This document shows, one piece after another, positions 43,967 to 52,541 of a stretch of DNA of 64,000 nt. Source of the stretch: Deltaproteobacteria bacterium. GTDB lineage: Bacteria > Myxococcota_A > Bradymonadia > REDH01. Location: the NCBI GenBank assembly GCA_007693585.1, contig REDH01000065.1, positions 1-64,000 of the forward strand, given 5' to 3'. The notes under the pieces are model-generated. The model was given only the letters and a program-made list of their open reading frames with translations. It was not told the origin of the DNA and ran no database searches. The translations under genes were made by a program, and so were the position numbers. The first letter of the stretch is position 1; each line of letters begins with the position of its first letter.

Positions 43967-45721
43967 ATGCGCTGGAAAAGGCACCCACAACGTTCGCAGG
44001 CCGCTGAGCACTACGCACGAGAGTTCGACATCCATCCCCTCACCGCGCAACTCCTCCTGAACCGCGGAGTCAACGGGCTGGAGCAGATGCGGACCTTCCT
44101 CGAGCCACGACTCGAAGACCTGACCGACCCGTTCCTCATGCGAGGCATGGAAACCGCGGTGCGACGCATCCGACGGGCCATCGTACGCGGCGAGCGCATC
44201 CACCTGCACGGGGACTACGACGTCGACGGGCTCACCTCCACATCCGTCACTCTCCTCGCGCTCAGACGCCTCGGTGCTCTGGTGGACTACCGGATCACCC
44301 AGCGCCACGATGCCAGCGTGGGCCTCTCTCCCTCGGCCCTCAAGCGCGACCACCTGCCCCAGCGGCCCGACCTCATCATCACCGTCGACTGCGGGACCTC
44401 CAACCTCGAAGCCATCGACCTCGCCCGCGAGCAGGGCATCGACGTCATCGTCGTCGATCACCACAGCCCGGGGCCGAGACTTCCCCGCTGCGCCGCACTG
44501 CTCAACCCCATGCAGCCCCAGTGCGGCTTCCCCTTCAAGGGGCTCGCCGCCGTCGGCGTCGCCTTCACCCTCGTCCGCGGACTGCAGCAGTTCCTCGCCA
44601 ACGACGACCGCGACTGGCCCGACCTCGGTGTCGCCGAGCTCACCGATCTCGTCGCCCTCGGCACCATCGCCGACGTCGTCCCGCTCGTCGGCGACAACCG
44701 TATCCTCGTCCGGGAAGGACTCGATCTCCTGTGCTCCGCGCGCCGACCCGGCATCTGCGCCCTGATGCGTTCCGCTGGCCTCCTCTCCGACGACTCGACC
44801 GCAACCTCCCTCCGCGACCGCCTCAATGCCCGCACCATCGGGTTCCGCGTCGCACCCCTCCTCAACGCCGCTGGACGAATGGGCGACGCGAGCCGCTGTG
44901 TCGATCTCCTGACCACCGACGCGTTCCGGACCGCGGACGCCATCGCCCGCGAGCTGGAGTCCATCAACCTCGCGCGCCAGCAGTGCGAGCGGGAGATCGT
45001 CCAGCAGGCCACCCGGGTCGCGGAGACCTTCGTCCACCCGGAAACCAACGCGCTCGTGCTCGCTGATGCGACGTGGCACCCCGGGGTCCTCGGCATCGTC
45101 GCCAGCCGGCTCGCCGACCGCTTCCACATGCCCGTGATCGTGACCTCCATCGACGAACGCGGGCTCGCAAAGGGCTCTGTCCGGAGCCCCGAAACCATCG
45201 ACGTCCTCTCCGCGCTGCACGGTTGCAGGGACCTTCTCGAAACCTTCGGCGGACACCGGGTCGCCGCGGGAGTCTCCTTCCGCGCCGAACACCTGGAGAC
45301 CTTCCGCGAGCGCTTCAACAGCGCGGTGACCGCACAGCTGCCCGACGGAACCGCGCGTGACCAGCTTCTCGAAGTGGACGCACACGTCCGCCTCGCCGAC
45401 CTGTCCTCCCGCCTTCTCTCGGAACTCGAGCGCCTCGCGCCGTTCGGGCACGGAAACCCGGAGCCCGTCTTCGAGTCCCGGGACGTCCAACCGCTCGCTC
45501 CGAGGGCCCTCGGTGGCGACAACCTCAAGGTCCGCTTCCGGGAGGGAAGCCAGACCGTACAGGCGTTCGGGTTCGGGCTCGCCTCGCGCGGCAATGACCT
45601 TCGCGCCAGGGTCGACATCCTCTACACACCGCGCCATGCGCAGTCTCGGCGTTCACGCCACCTCGAGCTCGTCCTCCGGGACATCCGCTCCCACCACCCC
45701 GACCCAGACGCGGCCGAGTAG
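43967..45721 (+). CDS. recJ: Single-stranded-DNA-specific exonuclease RecJ
   Basis: RecJ degrades single-stranded DNA 5' to 3' in recombination and repair. It has 584 residues (E. coli 577). DHH-superfamily motifs are HGDYDVDG (metal binding), TVDCGTSN, VVDHHSPG and ALGTIADVVPL. The DHHA1 part has GHRVAAGVS, preceded by ADATWHPGVLGIVASRL, and ends with the OB-fold (PFGHGNPEP). No Shine-Dalgarno is visible before ATG 43967, where a hairpin lies instead. The small membrane-protein gene follows after 11 bases. Confidence 0.96.
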   Translation: MRWKRHPQRSQAAEHYAREFDIHPLTAQLLLNRGVNGLEQMRTFLEPRLEDLTDPFLMRGMETAVRRIRRAIVRGERIHLHGDYDVDGLTSTSVTLLALRRLGALVDYRITQRHDASVGLSPSALKRDHLPQRPDLIITVDCGTSNLEAIDLAREQGIDVIVVDHHSPGPRLPRCAALLNPMQPQCGFPFKGLAAVGVAFTLVRGLQQFLANDDRDWPDLGVAELTDLVALGTIADVVPLVGDNRILVREGLDLLCSARRPGICALMRSAGLLSDDSTATSLRDRLNARTIGFRVAPLLNAAGRMGDASRCVDLLTTDAFRTADAIARELESINLARQQCEREIVQQATRVAETFVHPETNALVLADATWHPGVLGIVASRLADRFHMPVIVTSIDERGLAKGSVRSPETIDVLSALHGCRDLLETFGGHRVAAGVSFRAEHLETFRERFNSAVTAQLPDGTARDQLLEVDAHVRLADLSSRLLSELERLAPFGHGNPEPVFESRDVQPLAPRALGGDNLKVRFREGSQTVQAFGFGLASRGNDLRARVDILYTPRHAQSRRSRHLELVLRDIRSHHPDPDAAE

Positions 45722-45732
45722 CCGGAGGACCG

Positions 45733-46017
45733 ATGCGCTACACCGGGCGCTACCGCCCCCCACGAACCGGAATGCACGTCCTCAATCTCGTCGTGCTCTG
45801 CCTGGTCCTCCTCGGCATTCTCTTCGTCGGACAGAGAGCTGCGGAGTTCATGGGCGACGCCTTCGTCGACATCACGGAGCTGTCGGAGGAAGACGTCGCC
45901 GATGACGTCGAGGCCGAGGTCCTCCAGTCCACCATCCGGTCAGCCCACATCCGTGTCCACTTCGGCATCAACGAGGCGCGACGGACCGCCGCGACCCCCG
46001 ACTCGATGGAACGATGA
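45733..46017 (+). CDS. Small single-helix membrane protein
   Basis: 94 residues, not recognised. A basic start (MRYTGRYRPPRTG) precedes one membrane helix (NLVVLCLVLLGILFVGQ), and the rest is an acidic soluble tail (ITELSEEDVADDVEAEVL). The basic N terminus suggests inside, with the tail in the periplasm. GCCGGAGGACCG before ATG 45733 is a good ribosome-binding site. It overlaps trmB by 4 bases (ATGA) and follows recJ by 11, so it belongs to that operon. Confidence 0.7.
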   Translation: MRYTGRYRPPRTGMHVLNLVVLCLVLLGILFVGQRAAEFMGDAFVDITELSEEDVADDVEAEVLQSTIRSAHIRVHFGINEARRTAATPDSMER

Positions 46018-46853
46018 TCTCCGATCTGCCCCCGCTCGGCCCGGTCGAACCCGAGCTCCTGTCGCTGTTTCATCCCCGCGCGCTCGCCGCCCGCGCCGCC
46101 CGCATCGCAGAACTGCTGCACCTCCGCGAACAGTGGCAACAGACTGGGGTCATGCCCGTTGCGGTCGAGATCGGCGCACACCGGGCCGCGCACCTCGTGG
46201 GCATGGCACGCGAACACGCTCCAGCGCCAGTGCTCGGCATCGAAGTTCGGGAGAAGTACGTGCGCCTGGCTCGCGAGCGGCTCCGCAAGCATCAGGTCGA
46301 AAACGCCCTGATGCTCCACGCCGATGCGCAACTCGCCATCCCGATTCTGCTCGACCCCTCGACGGTCAAGGCCTTCCACGTCACATTCCCCGATCCATGG
46401 TGGAAGGAGCGCCACGCGGACCGACGCGTTCTTCATCCGGTCATCATGCGCGTGCTCGCACGCCGGCTGGTCGCCCGCGGACGTCTCTACCTCAAGAGCG
46501 ACGTGTTCGAGTACCTGCACCGCGTGCGCCTTATGGCACAGGCCAGCCGCGCCCTGCGTCCGCTGCCTGCCGAACGCTGGCCGGACGAACGCCACTGGAC
46601 CTGGACCGTTCGTGAGCGAAAGTGCATGAACTCCGCCATTCCGTTCGGAAGAGGATACTACGAACGGCGCGACGACTTTCCCGCCACCCTCCCCGACGAA
46701 CCGGAACAGCGCGCGGACTTCCCCTTCGACGAAGAAGCCGACCCGGCTCGGATCATCCGGGGTGCGCCCCCCCAGGACATCGAGGCGCGGCGCAGACGCC
46801 TTGGCCAGAGTCCCGCTCCGGGTGAACCCGGACCGGGCACCGGAACGTCCTGA
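46014..46853 (+). CDS. trmB: tRNA (guanine-N7-)-methyltransferase, divergent SAM loop
   Basis: TrmB methylates G46 of tRNAs. It has 279 residues (usual 220-260) with a charged C-terminal extension of about 50. The family signature FPDPWWKERHADRR is intact, as are the following LHP and a late YYERR. However, SAM motif I reads EIGAHRAAHLV, where the family has a glycine-rich EIGxGxG. Later strands (VLGIEVREKYV) are normal. The gene is probably functional but diverged. It ends 3 bases before the converging bamB-like gene. Confidence 0.85.
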   Translation: MISDLPPLGPVEPELLSLFHPRALAARAARIAELLHLREQWQQTGVMPVAVEIGAHRAAHLVGMAREHAPAPVLGIEVREKYVRLARERLRKHQVENALMLHADAQLAIPILLDPSTVKAFHVTFPDPWWKERHADRRVLHPVIMRVLARRLVARGRLYLKSDVFEYLHRVRLMAQASRALRPLPAERWPDERHWTWTVRERKCMNSAIPFGRGYYERRDDFPATLPDEPEQRADFPFDEEADPARIIRGAPPQDIEARRRRLGQSPAPGEPGPGTGTS

Positions 46854-46856
46854 ACG

Positions 46857-48032
46857 TCAGCGCAGGGTACCGGCGCGCTCCATGCGCACGGCCCAGGCCA
46901 CGCCCCGGTTGCTGAGCACGACGATGGTGTCGTCTCGAATGGCCACTGGCGACGCCACGCCATCACCCGGATTGAAGCGCTGGTGGATCCAGGGACGGTG
47001 CGCATCCAGGATCAACACGCCGTCGGAACGTCCAGGGACGATGAGGAAGCGCCCTGCATGCTGGAGAACTCCAGCGACAGACCGCTCGAGGGAAAGCCGC
47101 TCGCGAACATCCCCGCTGTCGATGTCCACCCAGTGGACCACCCCGTCGGCCGAAATGGCGACGAGCGTGGACTCGTCCACGAACGCCGGAGGCGCGGATC
47201 CCTCGACGGCCAGTCGCCACGAGCGGACCCCGGTGTCGGCTTCCAGCGCATGAAGGCCCCCCGAGAACGACGTGGCATAGACCACGCCGTCGCGCTCCAC
47301 CACCTGACCGGTCACGTCGCGGAGTCGCTGCTCGCCCTCGGCGAGATCCCGCATCCAGACGATCTCCCCGGAGGGGCTGAGATGCACGAGGGATCCGTCC
47401 GAGAAGCCCGCCCACACCCCAGCGCTGGTGATGGCTGGACGCGCCGCACCCCGCATCCGGACATCCGGAGTGACGCGCTGCCGATGCTGCCAGAGCAGCT
47501 CCATCGTCTCGCTGTCGAAGACGTGGAGCGTGTTTCGGCCACTGACGAGTGCACCACGGTTGCCGTGGAGAACCACCGAGGACACGAGCGGCTCCCCGAT
47601 GCGAAGGGACCCCCGGACTCGACCGGACGTGCCATCGAGCACCAGGACGTCTCCGGAGAGACCAGCGATCCAGACATCACGCCCCGAGACCGTGGGTCGT
47701 GCCACCACCCCACCGGCCACCTCGTGCTCCCATCGAATGCTCCCGTCGTGCAGCTGCAGACCCACGACGCGTCCGCGCTCGGTGGAGACAACGGCCACTC
47801 CGGCCCCCTCCACGAGCACGACACCCGCGCTCTCGTCGGCAAACCGTTCGCGTTGGGGTCCATCCAGCCGCACTGGCTGACGCCAGAGGGTCGACAACCG
47901 GTAGGACTCGGACGGCGTCACGACACCGGAAGACGCACGCTCCGTCCCGGCTCCGGACGGAGCCGCACAGCCGCTCGACAGGAGAAGCAGCAGACACCCG
48001 AGAACAAGGACACTGGTGACGGGACGAATCAA
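46857..48032 (-). CDS. bamB: BamB-like outer-membrane assembly lipoprotein (PQQ-type propeller)
   Basis: 391 residues. A lipoprotein signal (VLVLGCLLLLLSSGC, Cys about 22) precedes a beta-propeller of PQQ-like blades, seen as repeats such as LQLHDGSIRWEHEVAGGV, VLDGTSGRVRGSLRIGEPL and LEADTGVRSWRLAVEGS. BamB is the propeller lipoprotein of the BAM complex. The assignment is supported by the yfgM-like gene directly upstream, the same neighbours as in E. coli (yfgM-bamB-der). The start is TTG 48032, overlapping the yfgM stop (TTGA). Confidence 0.78.
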   Translation of the reverse strand: MIRPVTSVLVLGCLLLLLSSGCAAPSGAGTERASSGVVTPSESYRLSTLWRQPVRLDGPQRERFADESAGVVLVEGAGVAVVSTERGRVVGLQLHDGSIRWEHEVAGGVVARPTVSGRDVWIAGLSGDVLVLDGTSGRVRGSLRIGEPLVSSVVLHGNRGALVSGRNTLHVFDSETMELLWQHRQRVTPDVRMRGAARPAITSAGVWAGFSDGSLVHLSPSGEIVWMRDLAEGEQRLRDVTGQVVERDGVVYATSFSGGLHALEADTGVRSWRLAVEGSAPPAFVDESTLVAISADGVVHWVDIDSGDVRERLSLERSVAGVLQHAGRFLIVPGRSDGVLILDAHRPWIHQRFNPGDGVASPVAIRDDTIVVLSNRGVAWAVRMERAGTLR

Positions 48033-48757
48033 CCTTCCTCGTCGGGATGCCGGTCCAGGGCGATGCGCAGACCCTGGGCACGCTGCTCGGCGAAGTCGGC
48101 CCCCGGCGCCGCGGGATAGTCGTCCAGCACGGACTCCCATGCCGCCAGGGCAGCCTCTTCGTCCCCGGATGCATCCAGAATGTGTGCACGCTGCACGGCT
48201 GCCGCGGCGGCGAGGCCGGGGCGCTGGGCCACAACGGCGTCGAGGGTGGACAGCGCACCGTTCACATCCCCCGCCTCGGCCATGGCGACGGCCATGGCGA
48301 AGCGGGCGAGCAGCGCCTCCTCCGGCCGCGCGCTCGCCGCGAAGTGCTCGAGGTCAGCCAGTGCCTCGGCTCCGGAACCCTGCGCGAGCAACGCCCCCGC
48401 ACGAAGCACACGGACCAGGTCTCCGGCTGCGACGCCCTCGGCCAGCAGCGACTCGGTGCGCGCGACCACGTCCGCGGCCCGGTTCGGAGGAACCCCCTCC
48501 TCCCCCGGGGGAGCATTCATCACGGCCAAAGCCTCGAAGAAGCCGATGCTCGACTCCACGTGCCGATCCCGCCACGCCTCGAGGGAGAAGGATCCGACGA
48601 TGATGACCACCACAAGGCCGGCGATTCCGCCCAGGGCCCACTTCCAGTGGTCGTTCAGCCAGTCGAACGTGTCGCGCGTGGCGACCAGAATCTGATCGGG
48701 TGCGTTCGGATCGTCGGCCGCCGCGCGGTCGACCTTCTTCTTGATCTTGATGGCCAC
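48029..48757 (-). CDS. YfgM-like membrane-anchored TPR protein
   Basis: 242 residues. A lysine-rich cytoplasmic start (MAIKIKKKVD) and a membrane helix (WALGGIAGLVVVIIVGSF, about 40-58) precede a periplasmic helical TPR-like domain rich in Ala (LARFAMAVAMAEAGDVNGALSTL, LDASGDEEAALAAWESVLDDYP). YfgM (ancillary SecYEG translocon subunit) has this layout and binds periplasmic chaperones. It is encoded upstream of the BamB-like gene with a 4-base overlap. A promoter with a perfect TTGACA lies upstream. Confidence 0.75.
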   Translation of the reverse strand: MAIKIKKKVDRAAADDPNAPDQILVATRDTFDWLNDHWKWALGGIAGLVVVIIVGSFSLEAWRDRHVESSIGFFEALAVMNAPPGEEGVPPNRAADVVARTESLLAEGVAAGDLVRVLRAGALLAQGSGAEALADLEHFAASARPEEALLARFAMAVAMAEAGDVNGALSTLDAVVAQRPGLAAAAAVQRAHILDASGDEEAALAAWESVLDDYPAAPGADFAEQRAQGLRIALDRHPDEEG

Positions 48758-49073
48758 GGAAGCCTCGTCGCAGGTCGGAGAAGGGCCCGTCAGCGAGCGG
48801 GAGATGGTCCCGCGCGGTGCCCGAGCCTGAAACGCCCAGCGTTGAACACGATGGGGCAGATGCTGTCAAGCCGCGCACTGTGTGCGCCCTCCGCGGTCGC
48901 CGGAAAGAGGCAGCACCTACGCGAACCACGCCCAGGTTCGCATGACGGGGAGGCGCCACCCCAGGCTTTGCCCCAGGTCATCCTGACCCTTGGTCGGGGA
49001 CCATGATTCCGGTATGGAGAGGGCCACCCGGCCTCGTCGTTCCTCCCGCCCCGCCGGGCTCGAGGGAGTGCCC
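48758..49073. other. Divergent intergenic region
   Basis: These 316 bases separate the yfgM-bamB unit from an outer-membrane protein gene. They hold the minus-strand promoter at 48841-48869. A weak plus-strand candidate has TTGGTC (48990-48995) and TATGGA (49013-49018), 17 bases apart. I see no gene in them. Confidence 0.55.
48841..48869 (-). promoter_or_regulatory. Candidate promoter of yfgM-bamB
   Basis: On the minus strand a perfect TTGACA (48864-48869) is followed after 17 bases by TTCAAC (48841-48846), a poor -10. It lies 84 bases upstream of the start. Confidence 0.4.
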
Positions 49074-49667
49074 GTGAACGCAAGCCTGACCGCGAGAACC
49101 GCCCCGATCCCCGTGCTGGTCGGCGCCATCCTGATGCTGAGCGCCGATTCGGCCGCCGCACAGGCCTCTCCCGGCGACTGGCTCCTCGTTGGCGGCCCAC
49201 TCTATGCCGCCCAGCCCTCCTTCGCAGGCGACGCGCGCGGCGCCGGGCTGCAGGCCGGGGTCACACTGGGCCTCCCCCGGGCGCTCACCCTCGGCGCGGA
49301 CATCACCACCATCCGCCTCTTTCCCGAGAACGGCCACGGGAGCGAGGAGAACGAGCCGGTCGCGCAGCCCTTCGGGGCGCACGCGATCCACCTCGGCGTC
49401 GGCGCCAACGTCGACGTTTTCACCGTGATTCCCTGGTTGCAGCTCGCGCCGGGCCTCTGGCTCGAAGGCCCGGCCACCGAGGGAGGCGGCCGCTCCATCC
49501 GTCCCGGGGTCCGGATCAGCGTGGGCTTCGATCACCGACCCAGCCGTTCCTGGTCCACTGGCGCAGCGCTCTCCTGGTCCACCTTCGGCCCGGACTGGAC
49601 CGACCTGCCCGATCGGGTCACCTTCGCCCTGCGCTTCGGCTGGTTGCGCTCCGCCAGCGCACTCTGA
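49074..49667 (+). CDS. Predicted outer-membrane beta-barrel protein
   Basis: 197 residues, not recognised as a named family. A signal peptide ends at SAAAQA (about residue 33). The rest alternates hydrophobic and polar residues as in a small beta-barrel (LTLGADITTIRLF, RPGVRISVGFD, VTFALRFGWL). The start is GTG 49074 with GAGGGAG 5 bases upstream. An ATG at 49014 would add 20 residues and bury the signal peptide. It lies upstream of the symporter gene on the same strand. Function unknown. Confidence 0.68.
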   Translation: MNASLTARTAPIPVLVGAILMLSADSAAAQASPGDWLLVGGPLYAAQPSFAGDARGAGLQAGVTLGLPRALTLGADITTIRLFPENGHGSEENEPVAQPFGAHAIHLGVGANVDVFTVIPWLQLAPGLWLEGPATEGGGRSIRPGVRISVGFDHRPSRSWSTGAALSWSTFGPDWTDLPDRVTFALRFGWLRSASAL

Positions 49668-49771
49668 CCGTACGAACGTCCCGACTCCCGACCTCCTTGA
49701 CAGGTCGGTGGCAACCGCTCGACACATCGTCGTCGCCGGCGACCCCGTACACTTCCCCCCAAAGGCCGCCC

Positions 49772-52321
49772 ATGACCGCTCCGCTCCTCGCGCCCGTGAT
49801 TCCCAGCCCGCTCCGGCACGCGCCCGGTCGATGGGTCCCCGCGTCGATCCTCGCCCTGCTGCTCTGCTCGACCGGCTCCCTCGCCGCACAGGACATCCCC
49901 GGGGCGACCCCACCCCGTGTCAACGCGCCCGGCGCCCTCGACTCCGCACCCCTCGACCACCGCGGCGTCTCCGGAGCCCTCGACGAACAACGACGCCAGA
50001 TGCAGCGCGAAGCCGAGGTCGAGGAGCGGGACAGCCGGGCCGAGCAGCGTGAAGCCGACGCCCCGACCCAACCCGCCGAGACGACGCCCGCGCCCGCCGC
50101 CGAATCGCCAGGACTCGACGCGGATCGCACAGGTGCCGAGGTCCAGCGCACCCTCGACGCCATGGCGCCACGCGAGCGCGCCGAGGCACTCCAGATCCTC
50201 CCCGAGCGCATCGAGCCATGGGTCCCCGAGGCAAGCGACGACGCGTCACGTTCGGCCATCGAAGAGAGCATCGACCGTGCGTTCAGCGGGCTGGTTGGAA
50301 TCCTCTACCGCGCGCTCTTCTTCAACGTGCTGCCGGACGCCGTCCGCGATCGCCTGCGCCCCTCCGGCGAGCTGTCCCTCGCCATCGTCAACGAGGACGC
50401 CGGACGGCGCGCACGACAGTCCGCCCGCGCCTTCGGGTTCGAACTCCGCGAGGGCTTCGCCTTCTCCGGAGAGCGCACCGCACTCGAGGAGTGGATCACC
50501 GAACTCCCCGCGGACGATGATGTGCGCTTCGCCATCGGCACCGTCCACGCCTGGGCCGGAAGCTCCGGCGATCGTGCCGTCACCGGATTCCGCGCCATTC
50601 CGCTGCGCACCGATGCCCTCCTCCCGGCAAGCCTCATCAGCGACGTCGCCATCGTCCGGGCCCCGGATGGCGAACGCGCTGCACTCTCGCTCAGCCTCGA
50701 CCAGGAGCATCCGGACATCGCTCGGCTGCGCGAACTCAGCACGGAACACGCCGGCGCACGCCTCGCCTTCCTCCTGGACGACGCCCCAATCCTCACCCCC
50801 CGCATGGGTTCACCGCTCGAAGGAGAGCAACTCAGAATCACCGTCCAGCGCGATGTCTCCATCGAACGCCACTTCCGAGAGATCCGGCACCTCTCCACCG
50901 ACCTGCGCACCCACCTCATGGAGGGCCCCCGCATCCCCTTCATCGTGCTCTGGCTCATCGTCGGCGCGGTCTTCTTCACCCTTCGCATGGGCTTCATCAA
51001 CATCCGCGCCTTCCGGCACGCCATCGACGTCGTCCGCGGCCGCTTCGATGACCCCAGCGACAAGGGCGAGGTCTCGCACTTCCAGGCCCTCGCCTCCGCG
51101 CTCAGCGCCACCGTCGGGCTCGGAAACATCGCCGGGGTCGCCATCGCCATCGCCATCGGCGGCCCCGGCGCCGTCTTCTGGATGCTCTTCGCCGCCTTCT
51201 TCGGCATGACCTCCAAGTTCGTCGAATGCACCCTCGGCCAGAAGTACCGCAGCGTCGACGAACGCGGAAAGGTCCTCGGCGGCCCCATGATGTACCTCCA
51301 TTTCGGACTCCGCGAACGTGGACTCGGCGGACTCGGCCGCGTCCTCGCCGTCCTCTTCATGATCTTCTGCATCGGCGGATCCTTCGGCGGCGGAAACATG
51401 TTCCAGGCCAACCAGGCCTATCAGGCCATGGACGGAATCCTCCCCTTCCACCTGAGCCCGACCCTCTTCGGCCTCGTCCTCATCGTCGCAGTCGGCACCG
51501 TCATCCTCGGCGGAATCCGGCGGATCGGCCGGGCCGCAGCCGCCATCGTCCCGCTCATGTGCGCCATCTACCTCGTGGCCACCGCCTTCGTCCTCATCGT
51601 CAACGCCCACAACGTCCCCTACGCCCTCGCACACATCATCGGCGACGCCTTCACCGAAAACGCCCTCTACGGCGGGGTCGTCGGCGTCATCATCATCGGC
51701 TTCCAGCGCGCGGCCTTCTCCAACGAAGCCGGCATCGGCTCCGCCGCCATCGCCCACTCCGCGGCGAAGACCAGCCAGCCCGTGCGCGAAGGCGTCGTCG
51801 CCCTCCTCGAGCCCTTCATCGACACCATGATCGTCTGCCTCGCCACCGGCCTCGTCATCGTCGTCAGCGGCATCCTCGACACCCCGGACGGCGCCGAGCT
51901 CGCCTCCAACGGCGCGCTCCTCACGTCCGCCGCCTTCGGCTCCGCCATCTCCTGGTTCCCCTTCCTCCTCGCCATCGCCATCACCCTCTTCGCCTACTCC
52001 ACCATGCTGGCCTGGAGCTACTACGGTGAACGATGCTGGACCGGCCTCTTCGGCAACCGCTCCTCCACCGCCTACAAGATCCTCTTCCTCTTCTTCATCT
52101 GGGTCGGCTGCGTCTCCAACCTCGGAGCAGTCCTCGACTTCTCCGACCTCATGATCCTCTCCATGGCCTTCCCCAACATCCTCGGACTCTTCCTGCTGTC
52201 CGGCTCGGTCCGCAAGGACCTCGACAGCTACATGAAGAATCTGCGCGCAGGGTCCTTTGGAACCAAGGGAACCTCCGCGACCACCGACGAGCGCAACGAG
52301 GCCCCCACCCACGACGCGTGA
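49772..52321 (+). CDS. Sodium:alanine symporter (AGCS family) fused to a SecD P1-head-like periplasmic domain
   Basis: 849 residues against about 450-550 for ordinary AGCS transporters. The C-terminal part (from about 388) has roughly ten membrane helices with AGCS hallmarks: VGLGNIAGVAIAI, GGPGAVFWM, FSNEAGIGSAAIAHS and ILGGIRRIGR. The first 385 residues are extra: a signal-like segment (ILALLLCSTGSLAAQ), a Gln/Glu/Pro-rich linker, then a folded region. Residues about 290-352 resemble the SecD P1 head: ISDVAIV, LSLSLD and AFLLDDAPILTPRM against ITDARVAV, VSLTFD and AIVLDDIISSAPRI in secD at 40836. ATG 49772 is chosen, and a perfect TTGACA lies at 49697. The AGCS part is certain and the SecD relation strongly suggested. 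Confidence 0.87.
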   Translation: MTAPLLAPVIPSPLRHAPGRWVPASILALLLCSTGSLAAQDIPGATPPRVNAPGALDSAPLDHRGVSGALDEQRRQMQREAEVEERDSRAEQREADAPTQPAETTPAPAAESPGLDADRTGAEVQRTLDAMAPRERAEALQILPERIEPWVPEASDDASRSAIEESIDRAFSGLVGILYRALFFNVLPDAVRDRLRPSGELSLAIVNEDAGRRARQSARAFGFELREGFAFSGERTALEEWITELPADDDVRFAIGTVHAWAGSSGDRAVTGFRAIPLRTDALLPASLISDVAIVRAPDGERAALSLSLDQEHPDIARLRELSTEHAGARLAFLLDDAPILTPRMGSPLEGEQLRITVQRDVSIERHFREIRHLSTDLRTHLMEGPRIPFIVLWLIVGAVFFTLRMGFINIRAFRHAIDVVRGRFDDPSDKGEVSHFQALASALSATVGLGNIAGVAIAIAIGGPGAVFWMLFAAFFGMTSKFVECTLGQKYRSVDERGKVLGGPMMYLHFGLRERGLGGLGRVLAVLFMIFCIGGSFGGGNMFQANQAYQAMDGILPFHLSPTLFGLVLIVAVGTVILGGIRRIGRAAAAIVPLMCAIYLVATAFVLIVNAHNVPYALAHIIGDAFTENALYGGVVGVIIIGFQRAAFSNEAGIGSAAIAHSAAKTSQPVREGVVALLEPFIDTMIVCLATGLVIVVSGILDTPDGAELASNGALLTSAAFGSAISWFPFLLAIAITLFAYSTMLAWSYYGERCWTGLFGNRSSTAYKILFLFFIWVGCVSNLGAVLDFSDLMILSMAFPNILGLFLLSGSVRKDLDSYMKNLRAGSFGTKGTSATTDERNEAPTHDA

Positions 52322-52541
52322 GCCTCGCCTCGGCCCCCGCAAGGACTGCGCAGAACGCGATGGCGACACCGCGCAACACGACCGGGAACGGGGAACAGCA
52401 CCCGGCGCCCAGGCCACCGTTCCGTCGACCGGACCGGATCCGAACGACAGTCGCCGGCCCCTGCGCTGCAGCAGACTTCATCGCAGCGAGGAGACCCGGT
52501 GCCGGCGCCGGTCACGCCTGGCTCCCGCCGCGCCGCGAGCG

